A stretch of 64,000 bases of DNA from positions 1-64,000 of the forward strand of contig WHUX01000225.1 in the NCBI GenBank assembly GCA_015179025.1, given 5' to 3'. A program made the position numbers and the translations under genes. The stretch is from Terfezia claveryi (lineage: Eukaryota; Ascomycota; Pezizomycetes; Pezizales; Pezizaceae). The notes beneath the pieces are model-generated. The model was not told the origin of the DNA. It did not search any database and worked only from the letters and a program-made list of their open reading frames with translations. This document shows, piece by piece, positions 39,481-49,955 of this stretch; within the stretch, counting starts at the first letter, position 1, and each line of letters opens with the position of its first letter.

Positions 39481-40419
39481 CCAAAGTTGCACTTGCTAAC
39501 ACATTATGCTGAACAAGTTATATGTTTTGGAACACTACCCCAGTTTTCTACCGAGATTACGGAGGCCCTTCATAAACCCCTAAAAGACGCTTATCGCCAC
39601 TTGAATAGAGTTGACGCCAGTTCGCAAGTTCTAGATAGTCATGCGAGGGAAGGTGCATTTAAGATGTTAGAGTTGAATTTGTGTGCGTGGGATAAGGAGT
39701 TAAATTTGGGAAGTGATATTAAGAGCCTAGTGGCAATGTTAGAGAAAAGCAACCCCGGTAAAAAAGTGAAACCCGGAAATCCGGTATTACGAGGGCAGAA
39801 GCAGGCTCAGAGTGGTAGTCCGGAGATGCTCACAACTCTGGCGAGCATACTGCATACTGAGGATCCCAAACTTGGTGTCGAAGTTCCAGGAGTACATGAG
39901 ATTGAATAGTAATTCAGAGGGGATGGGAGGGGACATTGGGCAGATAGGAAGGTACCGGGGAGAATACTTCAATAGCATTGCAGTTCCAGTTCAACAATTT
40001 CAGGGGATGGCACCAAAATACATCATGTGCGATGGACTGGTAATCAGGGATTCCGAAAGACAGGAGATGTGCGAGCAGATTGGGTTTGGGTTCAGTGGAG
40101 ACCAAGATGCGAAAACTCCAATGGTAAACTGGATGGGAGGACGGTAGAGAGGTTAGAAGGGCTGTTCAGGGTATGGGAAAGGATACAAGGTGAACATGAG
40201 GTAGCATATGTAAGGTTAATGTAAGTAAAGGGTCCAAGGAGACCATATAGTAAGGAAGGGATGATACGAATGGAATTCAGGGATGAGCAACTCGATATGC
40301 ATTTTGTAAGAATTTCAGATATAAAGGGGATAGCTCATCTGATACCATTGGAGAAGGGGAGGGTCTGGTTGGTCAACAACAGGATAGATTTCAGTATGTG
40401 GAATGAGTTGTATAAATAG
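39481..40419 (+). pseudogene. Plavaka/KDZ-type transposase, C-terminal part
   Basis: Continues the transposase after element E: LHLLTHYAEQVICFG, then TEITEALHKPLKDAYRHLNR (39485-39605), the usual Plavaka segment following the catalytic region. The frame is open to 39909. After shifts it continues to a stop at 40417-40419, ending GIAHLIPLEKGRVWLVNNR and MWNELYK. The fit of residues across E, together with the CCAAA duplication, shows that E split a once-contiguous gene. Confidence 0.8.
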
Positions 40420-40810
40420 AATTAAATTAGTTGTGATCTAAAAATCAGAATTCTCAAAGTGATTGTTTGTGGATACAGTATGAGCGGGGACATTGTGAAG
40501 GTCTAAGTTAAGATGGTGAGAGTCCAGGATAAGTACAATAGATCTGCGCTCTGGTGGTAATGGCGCGAGGGCGGTCAGGATCTAGATGAGGACAGAGCAT
40601 TGTCAGGACGCCTGGTGACCCTTTGCGGCGAAACCTGAAGTACTTAGTGCTAGGGCGTCAGACTACATCTTTCAGCACCAGGGCATCAGACTACAACCAG
40701 TTGTGCCATGGTGACGAAACGTCCTGGAGGCATCAGGTGCCCAGCTAGCAGGTGACTATCATCAGAGCGCTTGGTGATGGTGTTGTGGCGTAAAAAAATC
40801 ATTCCTGATG
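40420..40810 (+). other. Plavaka 3' end: subterminal repeats and right TIR
   Basis: GC-richer non-coding tail. It contains repeated motifs such as GGGCGTCAGACTACA/GGGCATCAGACTACA, CGCCTGGTGACC, GTGACGAAACGTCCTGG and GCGCTTGGTGATGG, several of them CATCAG-containing. It ends CATTCCTGATG at 40810, the complement of CATCAGGAATG. Sequence matching the integrase of element B starts at the next base. The left TIR is not in the window, having been replaced by B's LTR. Confidence 0.6.
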
Positions 40811-41947
40811 GATTAGATACAGAAGAATGGAATTTTGTATAAAGCATCTTCCATATATCACCCTCAGACTGATGGAATCAGTAAAAGGAAGAATAGGACA
40901 ATTATTCCTATGTTTGCAGCTAAGAAGCTAGAATAGGGAATGAATTGAGTACAAGTCATACCTTCTGTTCAAACAGAGGTGAATGCAAGAGTTAGTACTA
41001 CAAGAGGACTTTCTCCTTTTATTACTAAGCTAGAATACCAGCCTAATCTGTCACCACCTATCCTACCTCACCCTATACCTACCTATTCAAACCCTACTAC
41101 TAGATTCTACATGGTTGCTGAAAACCTTACTAAAGCAAAAAGGGACCAAATTTAGCAAGCCAACAAATACAGGAGGGCCTCACCCAACTATAAAGCTGGT
41201 GAGTAGGTTATGCTATCAATAAAGAACCTTCCAGCAAGATACCATTCCTCCAAACTATCTCCTAAATGGATAGGCCCCTTCACCATTACTAATTATTCAG
41301 AATGGAGTCAAAATACAAAACTTGACTTTACTGACTTCCTTGACCTCAATAATATCAATAATTCCTTCCATACCTCACTTCTGAAACTCTTCTTCTCTAA
41401 TCCAATACAACTGTTCTCTTCTAGGACTCTGGAACAACCAGGACCAATTGAAGAAGGAAGGTATAAGGTAGAAAGAGTTTTGGAATTTAGATCTCAACCT
41501 AGAATAGGGAAGTTGCAGTACTTGGTGAAATAGAAGGGATACCATTAAAAGCATAATGAATAGGTATTTGCTGAGGATATTGATGAGTCATTAAAAAAAG
41601 AATTCTGGATGCATGGTAGCAAGCAAGCAACTTATAAGAAAAAAAAGGTTGGTGAGCATAAGCTTGGCAAAAATAAGACAAGGAAAGAAACTTTAGAAAT
41701 GATTGAGAAGGAAAGAAACAAAGTCCTTGCTCCCCCTGTTTTATCCAATACAGTTAAGATTGACAAAAGCAAAGGTAAAGAGATGAATATTCTCCAAATG
41801 ATACTTAAACATTTCTTTGCAGAAAGAGTTATTGAAAAAGACTTTAAGGAAGGTTATTATAATGTCAGGTATGATATAGGAGCAAGTGGAAGTAATACCT
41901 ATAAGGATAGGAACAATAAGTATTATGGATTAAATATTGACTACTAA
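40811..41947 (+). pseudogene. B3 integrase end, chromodomain and tail
   Basis: Remains of the integrase core (HPQTDGIS..., about 40860) and an open frame 41210-41533 with the GPF/Y-like block KWIGPFTITN and the start of the chromodomain (YKVERVLEFRSQPRIGKLQ). After a TAG where B has TGG, the tail 41609-41947 is open and highly similar to B (YKKKKVGEHKLGKNKTRKET; DFKEGYYNVRYD). Conservation of the tail between two differently decayed copies supports it as protein. Confidence 0.8.
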
Positions 41948-42011
41948 TATACATAAATCCAGACCCCTGTTTATTTCCTAGGCTGAGAGTTTTTATCTAA
42001 ACAGGGAGGCA

Positions 42012-42641
42012 TGTAAGAAAGTGGCTTACTCATACCCTATGACTAACCCTTTCCTTCATAAATGTATTTCTTATGTATTTTCTTACTCAACAAGTATCTC
42101 AAAATATACAATATTCTATGTGCTATCTGCTTTACTAATATTTCACATGCTTTCACATACTTTCACATGTTATTACATGCTTTCATATATATAAGTCAAA
42201 GTTAAGACTTAACCTATTTTGTACTAGATAGTATTAGGAAGTACTATCTAGAAGTTTCTATTATATTAATCTCTATCACACGTAAGGGTCAGATAATGGT
42301 GCACTACCTCAGCACTGCCCTAACATTGCCCTGTTGGAAACACATATAGTCCCCTAAATTTCCCTTTAGTTGGACAGATAGTTAGAACTCAGAATATAAT
42401 TAGAGTACAATTAATATAGAAGTTCCACTAGTTAATCTCTAAGTACCTCTGGCACTCCTATACTACTTTAAACTATTACAGTAATCCTATGCTACTGGTA
42501 ATAACTTTAATAGTAAGACTAAATAATACACTATTAGTAATCTACTTTATAGTATACATTACTAGCCTGAGATCATCTGATTAGATAAGATCTTTATCTT
42601 ATCTAATCTGATTTTCCAGTCCCCCTTACTATACATTTACA
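42012..42641 (+). repeat. B3 3' LTR
   Basis: 630 bp, begins TGTAAGAAAGTGGC behind the polypurine tract AAACAGGGAGGCA and ends ATTTACA. More AT-rich than the LTRs of B. Confidence 0.9.
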
Positions 42642-44671
42642 AGCATATATATGCTAGGCCCCAGTCAGGAACTTTTACATATAGCAGGAAAGGATTTATA
42701 TAGAGATGAATACTATATCATAGTGGTAGGATACACAGGTATGTAATTGCCCCATTAATGACTTATAGATACTATATTTGGTAATGATTTAGTTATTAAT
42801 TTCAGATCTTAGATAACACTTCCAATAGGTACTACATTAGTTCCTATACTATTTGCATCCAATGCTGCCTACCTGATAAAGTTTTCTGGTGATGGTAAAG
42901 TGTAGCCTATATATATAAGTATTGGCAACATTAAGTCAAGGTTTTAGAATAAACCTATATCTTATACCTAGATACTAGTTGCTCTACTACTTTATAGTCC
43001 TAAGTAAGTCAAAAAAATCCCTGGCTGGTTAGAAGAGAGATAGGAGTAAGAAGCAATTCAGATTTTGTATGATCTACTTAGATTTATCTTGTATCTATTA
43101 TCAGATACTATACAGGATAGGCAGAAAATAAAGTATATAGACAAGATAATTAGAAAATATTATTTCTAAGTTACTGGCTGGCTTGCAGACCATATAGAAA
43201 ATACAATAATATATAGGATTTATACTATAAGGTATCCAATATATGAATGTCTTCAGGACCAACTAGGCTAGTTTCAGAAATATCTTATATATAATACTAA
43301 TAAATATCAGGAATGGGTTAACGAATCAGATACTATAAGTCTTTATGATAAAGAGGTAAAAGCTATCAATAATGTACTATGGATCCTGTAAGTTATAGTC
43401 CTATAAGAAGTTATTCAATCAAATATTCTTCATACTATGCTGTTGGAAAACTTGCAACATTTGATGGAATAGATCAATAGGTATTTGGAAAGCTATAATA
43501 GACTCCTTGCATTCAATAATATTTGGAGTTTACTACCTCATTACTTTGACAATTACATCCCTTGAAAATTATATTGGCTTTTGAGTCAACTCTCTAGCAA
43601 AGAAATGCAATTAATTTTTTGAGTTATCTTAGGGGTTTTTATAGTTTCTTTATGCTACTAGACAGACACACTATATCCGACAGATATTTAAGAGCAAGAT
43701 TTCAAGAAAGCAATCACTTGTATATAATACTTAACTAATTTTATGCTCCTCTCTAGATATCGAAGTTATACTAATAGTACTATAGAATATATGAGGGAAT
43801 ATCTGTAATGCTTCTATATTACAAAAGATGTTTTTTAAGATATTAAGCTAGTAAGGCTATAAAAGCTAGAGCAGATAATGTATCAAAAGAACTAATGGAA
43901 TAAAATTAGAGTCGAAACTTCTAAGCAGATACAAATAGATACACTGTAGTACAAAAGGCTTATATTATAATAGAAGATAAGAAGAAATAGGCATACTTAG
44001 TAGATTAGGTTCTGGTGGAGGATTTATATTTCAATTTTCCAAAGATCCATATATTAATACACTAGGCTGATTAAATCTCCCACTATAGTAGCTTGCCCTA
44101 ATTCTCAATAGAGGTTTATAAGATATTACATAAGTAATTTAAAGATGTATACTATTAGAGTAATTATGTTAACAGTATTTTACAAGTGATTATAAGTTAT
44201 AGCAGATATTATAACTTTGCTATGAGGGAATTAGAGATAGCAGTATGGGTAGAGGAGGGTGCGGCATTTCAGAAGAGGTTAAAAGATATTATGCATCTAA
44301 AATGAAGAGGTATGGAGCTAATTGTAGAAAGTTAAAGTAAAATTTTCATGATACTAAAAGACAAGTATTAGCTTAAGATAATGAAAAATCTGTTAGGTAT
44401 AGCAGACAAGTTCTTGGTTCTAGAGATTGAGAAGCATTTACATCAGTTTTTTAAAGACAATGTTTATATAATAGCAGATTATCCATAATCAGATATAGGG
44501 AGGATTTTATTGAATATAAAGATGCAAGCATATAATGTGATTAAAATTCTAGTACCAGAGCAGGATGTAGATGACAAGAAAAGTTATCAACTATAGTATG
44601 TATGTACAATAGGTAGGAAAAGTTGGTATAGAAAAGAGGTAAAGTAGAATATAGTTTGGTATAATAGAGAA
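42642..44671 (+). pseudogene. Second Plavaka-type transposase relic
   Basis: Heavily decayed copy of the transposase at 25652-40419, from the codons before the intron (YRDEY, about 42700) to near the C-terminus. Readable blocks: LPIGTTLVPILFASN, LIKFSGDGKV, ISIGNI (about 42815-42930), GWLADHIENT (about 43170-43200), NILHTMLLENLQHLMEWI (about 43415-43475), SRYRSYTNSTIEYMREYL (about 43750-43810). Stops are frequent and mostly TAG or TAA. Its 5' end is cut by the B3 LTR, and the LTR of C begins at its 3' end. Confidence 0.75.
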
Positions 44672-45331
44672 TGTTGTTTCATTGCTTATATAATTGATTA
44701 TATACTTTTTGTATTTCCTATATTACTACTATATTATATAACTAAGCCTCTCGGTTGAAGAACTAGCCTTCTACTACCTTCTATTGCTTTATAAGCATCT
44801 ATAGTATATGGAATTTGCCATGGGAAGTTCCATGGCACTTGCCATATAAAGACACCCTCATTATGGCCACGTGACCTCTGTTTAAAGGCATGTGACTCAT
44901 TACTATGGCCACATGACTATCATTATGGCATATAACTCATTACTATGGCCACATGACCCCTTTTGTATAGCACACTACCTTTTGGTATGCCACCCTTTAT
45001 TGTATTTATTTCCTTAGTCATCAGATCTCAGAAGAGTATAAATAGGCCACTGGATTCCCTCTGGAATCCACAAGAACTAAGAAGTGAGCAGATAGTAGCA
45101 AGCAAGTCTATATTCTGATCAGATCAAGATTATATAGCTTAAATAGCACAAATTATATAAGATAGATTACACCAGTTAATTACTGTTCCCTCTGGAAACA
45201 TTCCACATAGTAATGTCCTTACCCTTCTAAGGTCTTACCTCAGCAGAACCGAAATATACAAACGTTCATACCTACGGATATAGATTATATAAATAGTACT
45301 GAATGAATACTATCTAGTACTATTAATTACA
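44672..45331 (+). repeat. Element C 5' LTR
   Basis: About 660 bp, begins TGTTGTTTCATTGC, ends TTAATTACA. Inverted counterpart at 52189-52888. It contains repeated ATGGCCACATGAC/CTCATTACTATGG units (about 44850-44960) and a GTATAAATAGG box at about 45038. Confidence 0.8.
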
Positions 45332-45628
45332 TTTTTTTTAACTCACTTACTTAATCTTTACTCTTAAATCCAAGGCCTAATCAACCTTCAGATACCTTTA
45401 TTACACTCATACAAGTGTATACAATTCAATACATAAGTGCACATATAAAATCGATATCCTTATTCAACTAGCTAGCCAACAAAAAAAAATCTAAAAAACA
45501 AGACATTAGACTCTCAACTACAGTACATCAATAAAAGACTTAGAAGTAAGCTAAGCAGAGCTCTAATGGGCAGTAGTATCCCACATTAAACAATCCCACC
45601 CTTATTCACAACACTTTTCCCAATAAGA
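45332..45628 (+). other. Element C leader
   Basis: Starts with a T run and TTAACT, then AAGGCCTAATCAACCTT at 45372-45388, matching the leader of B. Otherwise AT-rich without features. Confidence 0.5.
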
Positions 45629-46111
45629 TTAATAACTCATCTTGCACTCCTGGCAACTGCCATTATATCTGTACCTGTAAATCCAGTACACTATTAAAAA
45701 ACTGGCCCCCCAAGTCCCAGGAATAATTGGTCTAAACAACCAAGCATCACAATCCCAAGGTTCAAATCTCGCTGCCTCCACTGTAGCTATTTTCTCCAGA
45801 AATGAATTACCTCCATCAGAACCTTCCTTAGGCCCAGACATCTCTACCAATACCTCTGTGCCTACAATGTCTACCTCAACACACCAAGCAGAAAAAGTGA
45901 TACTCTTGCCGGAAAAACTAGAACTAAATTCTAGACTAGTAGACGAAGAAAAACCAGGACTATAAGAAACATCTGAATTCTGACATCCAGCCTTACTAGC
46001 AGAGTGAGCTACCAAGCCAATGGAACCGTCAGTCGAATGGAGATTATAAGGATCATCAGCCACCACACTATCTGCACAGAAAGGTGCTAAAGAAGAAAAG
46101 TAACTCGACAA
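45629..46111 (-). CDS. Antisense ORF between LTR and gag of element C
   Basis: 160 open codons on the minus strand ending SY. The frame opens just after a TGA; its first listed codon is TTG at 46109-46111, so a true start is not evident. Ser-rich N-terminal half, GKSITF block, then CDAWLFRPIIPGTWG and YRYRYNG near the end. Same place, strand and length as the antisense ORF of B, with weak but ordered similarity. It is free of stops although neighbouring gag and pol in C have one every 20-40 codons. Family unknown. Strand bias of the decay could also explain the open frame. Confidence 0.35.
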   Translation of the reverse strand: MSSYFSSLAPFCADSVVADDPYNLHSTDGSIGLVAHSASKAGCQNSDVSYSPGFSSSTSLEFSSSFSGKSITFSAWCVEVDIVGTEVLVEMSGPKEGSDGGNSFLEKIATVEAARFEPWDCDAWLFRPIIPGTWGASFLIVYWIYRYRYNGSCQECKMSY

Positions 46112-46148
46112 TCATATTGCATAACCAGCTGCATTTAGTTGTGGATAG

Positions 46149-47930
46149 ATGATGAAATCAGATATAATGGTGTCTAAACTTAGTAAAAAGACTAAGAGGT
46201 CGAGACAGTTAACTATGTTACCCAAAGATATTAAGAAATTAGTAGAAGAAACTCCTTGAAAGAATAGATTTATAGTTCCTAACATAGAAGGGGAAATAAA
46301 TCTGTCCATAGATATAGAAATACTAGAGAACCAGGTAGAGCAAGAACCAAACTATATTTTAGTACAGCTTTACCTCTCACACCAAAAGAATTTTAGGACA
46401 GACATCTTCCAACAATTAAGGAGATTTTGAAATATACTCGCTTAATAGGACATGCCCAACAGTATTATCCTGAAGATACTCGACTCTTAATGGAAGCCAT
46501 AGTAAAATACTATTTATGGCTAATACCTTACCCATTTAAAGAAAAGGACTTAGAAATAAACGCATTTTTAAGTAAGGAATTAAAGAAACCTATTGTTCCA
46601 CTTTTAAGGAAACCAAATTGGGTAATATATAACTGGGAAGAAATAATAGCATTCATGATAAGTGGCACTCATCTAGAAGAATCAGTACATACTGCGGAGG
46701 ATTTTTTCAATCCTAGCAAAGAACTTCCAGGAGCATTTCTGAAAACACTAAAAGATTAATTGAAAGGCAAAGGTCGAATACCTGATACACCAGAATGGAG
46801 GACTGCGTCAGCTAAAGAACTAGACGATAAAGACCAACCACCAGAAGATATAGAATTACTAGAAGACGATGATGATCTAGACATAGGACTAGACTAACAG
46901 AAGCAGAAAATGCAAGGAAAAGGACGAGACCCCGATAATAGCGGAGATGATAGCTCAGACTCTAATAAGACATTGTCAGTTGTAAGTTAAACTCTTAAAA
47001 GAAAACCTAAAGGAGGAAAATCAGTTGAACACTAGCAATAGAAATCTATAACAGGAATAGTTACAACGAGTAACCATAAAGCAATGAATGCTTTAAAAAG
47101 AATAAAGATTGATCTACTAGAAAAAATAAGAGGAGAAGACAAAAAATGGCAAGACTTATAGTATTTTGACTCTTGGGCCACAGCAATGTAATGTTAGTTT
47201 GTTATCAAAGAAATAGATTTAGAAGGTACTTCAGCTTTGGAAATTGTTGGATTCAGAATGGAAGGAAGCATACTCACTACTTATAATTAATTCCTAAGAG
47301 AAAAAGAAAAGAATGTGACATTCTTTAGATTCATACTAGCACTAAGGGATTTTCTGATACCCTCCACTAGTAAGGACATTTTGTGGAAACAATGGGAGAC
47401 AGCTACATCATACAAAGACAGACGTCATATGGGAATTAAACAGTTCGCCAACTGGCTTACTGAAATGCAAATCAAATTGATTGACAAGGATGGTAAACAA
47501 TCAATATTGTAGGAAGTAAAAAGAAGAAAGTTTCTTAATTACCTGCTGCCAAATATGTCAGCGATATTAATTCCTTTAATCAAAGAAGAATGGTCATATG
47601 ATCAACTCATACATTAAACAGAGTCATATGAAGCTTTAAAGAAAGATATTGCCCCACCATCTACACCAAATATATCCCAATGACAACACCCTCGGAATGA
47701 AAATCGGAGTCATGGTCTATGCAGGGACCAGAATCAATGACAAAAAACAAGATTTAATCCTAGCAGCAATCTCAATACCAAACCCAACACAAAAAAATGG
47801 AAGGACTCAGATTGGGACACCATCACAAAAAAATTAGATCAGAAGATAAAGATGCAATTAATTAGAGATAAGAAATATCTATAGTGTTGGAACCCTGGAC
47901 ACTCCTACAAGGACTATAGGAAAACACAAA
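46149..47930 (+). pseudogene. Element C gag
   Basis: Starts at ATG 46149. Open pieces are at 46427-46759 (KYTRLIGHAQQYYPEDTRLL ... WEEIIAFMISGTHLEESV) and 47315-47512 (FFRFILALRDFLIPSTSKDI, QFANWLTEMQIKL), with an acidic linker between. The nucleocapsid knuckle at about 47875-47920 reads Y-L-stop-C-WNPG-H-SYKD-Y, in which both flanking Cys have become Tyr (TGT to TAT), a clear transition signature. The order matches B gag. Confidence 0.8.
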
Positions 47931-48029
47931 ATAAGGTACTCATGCGTACAGCTGTACAAGATTTAGTTATACCGATAGCTATCAAGGGTAAAAACAATAA
48001 GGATAAAATCAAGGAATGACCTTTGTCAA

Positions 48030-48360
48030 GACAAGTACCAGATTTTAGCAAGGTATATATTAAAGCTAACAAACACCCCGTACTAGCTTTAATTGATCTC
48101 TAAACAAAGGGAGGAGACTTAATTAATTCTTAATTTGTATACCTATACAAAATACTGACTAGAAGTATTGAGAAGAAATTATTAAGTACTGCAATCAAAG
48201 GCTCAAAAGGAATGATAGACAAAGCTTGTACTATCAAACTAGATTGAATAGGTTATGTAGAAGAATGAACATTCTATGTAGCTTATTTGACTAGATGGGA
48301 CATGATACTAGAAAAACCTGCTCTCAGTAAAGTGCGAGCAATAATTCCTGCCTATTAGGA
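48030..48360 (+). pseudogene. Element C aspartic protease
   Basis: The active-site region reads ALIDL-stop-TKGGDLIN (48095-48118), where the stop (TAA) probably was CAA. The Gly of D-S/T-G is therefore absent, as in B. WDMILEKPAL (about 48300) is the second landmark. Confidence 0.65.
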
Positions 48361-48589
48361 ACTAGTTACTATCCAACCAGAAAACATTCTACGATTCCAG
48401 CTAAGTGTATGAAAGGGATCTAGAACCATAGCAAATGGTATAAGATCAGCGTATACATAGGTTAGCTGTAAATCAGTTACAGATTATAGCAAACTAGATA
48501 ATTGGGAAAATATTAGTGACATAGAAGAAACCAATCCAGAAAGAGAACTCGTGACAGCAGTTTCTACGGTATAGAAACAATTTAACCCT

Positions 48590-49860
48590 ATAATGGAGTT
48601 TCCCTTATTATTTCCCAAAAGAATTCCATGGGAATTACCTCTACTAAGAAAAATTAATCACTCTATTAAACTAAAAGTAGGAGCTACTTGGATACCAAAA
48701 TAGTGACCCTCAGGACATCGATTCAGACAACAAATCCATGACAAATTAGTTGAAGAAGAAGTATCAGGTTGCATATATAGAGTTAAAAATGACACAAATG
48801 CTATAGTCATATTCACTATCCCTAAATGAGATAAACTGGAAGAAGCTAGACATGTCAATGACTGTCGAGACTGCAATTTAGCTGTTAAACTAGACCACAC
48901 CTCATTGCCAGATATTAATGAAGCAATTGAACTAGTAGTAGAGAATCCCATTTGGACTAAGCTCGACTTAGGTGACGGATTTTTCAATATTAGGAATAAT
49001 AAAGAATCCGAATAACACTCTACCTTTTTATGTCATATGGGATATTTTAGAAGTAGAGTTATACAACAAGGGGATTGTAATGTACCTGCTACCATAGTTC
49101 GCATTATGCATGAAATTTTTAAGGACATGGTCTATAAAAATTTAATCATCTATATGGATGATATTAATATATTCTCCAAAACGTATAAAGAACATGTAGA
49201 ATTATTGTAGAAAGTACTTTAATATCTACAGGACGAGAAATTCTATCTTAAAGAAAGCAAATGCCAGTTCTTTACTACAAGATTAGAAATCTTAGGATAT
49301 GTTTTGACATCAGATGGATTATATATAGACCCGAAGAAGAGAACTACTATATTAACATTTCCAACTCCTACAAGAAAAAAGGATCTTAGAGGATTTCTTG
49401 GAATTGTTAATTATCTTAGCAGATTTATTCCTGACTTGGTGTCATATGCAAGCACCTTGTCAGAACTGCAAGGAGAAATAAAGAAATGGAAATGGACAGA
49501 TACTCATAATACAGCGTTTGAAAAACTTATGGAACTTGTAAATTCCCTATATACTTTAAAATCCTGGAATAATGAATCTACCGAACCCAAATATTTAGTC
49601 TGTGATGCTAGTGATGTAAGACTAAGATCATGGATAGGTCAAGGACCATTGTCATACATCAGACTATCATGCTTCCACTCTAGAAAATTTAATCCAGTAT
49701 AACTCAATTATCCTACTTTTCAAAAGGAATTATTAGTGATTATTAACTCATTAAAATTTTTTTAAGCACAATTAAGAGGTTACAAGTTTACTATCCTTAC
49801 CAACCACAAACTATTAGTAACCTTTCATACTCAAATACCTACAAGCTAGAAATTGAGGTG
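48590..49860 (+). pseudogene. Element C reverse transcriptase and RNase H
   Basis: RT: EEEVSGCIYRVKNDTNAIVI, KLDLGDGFFNIR, and the catalytic box IIYMDDINIF (49151-49162). The thumb lies in the open frame 49304-49702 (FLGIVNYLSRFIPDLVSYAS). RNase H starts at YLVCDASDVRLRSWIGQG (about 49590), continues YPTFQKELLVIINSLKFF (about 49710) and ends ENLIADTLSRKHK (about 49918-49955). Stops are mainly TAG/TAA. Confidence 0.85.
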
Positions 49861-49955
49861 ATGGCAAGATTACCTAATAGAATTTGATACAGACATACAG
49901 CACACCGCAGGAAAGGAAAATTTGATAGCAGATACTCTATCAAGAAAGCATAAAT

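Larger units (their letters stand above)
40811..42641 (+). mobile_element. 5'-truncated copy of element B (B3)
   Basis: Starts inside the integrase core (matching B at about 21405) directly after the Plavaka terminus and runs to a complete 3' LTR. The Plavaka element may have inserted in this copy; the upstream part is not seen. Confidence 0.85.

Noticed and set aside
39812..40224. Overlapping ORFs at 39812-40147 and 40027-40224 as separate genes
   Set aside because: They are frame-shifted pieces or shadows within the C-terminal part of the Plavaka transposase.
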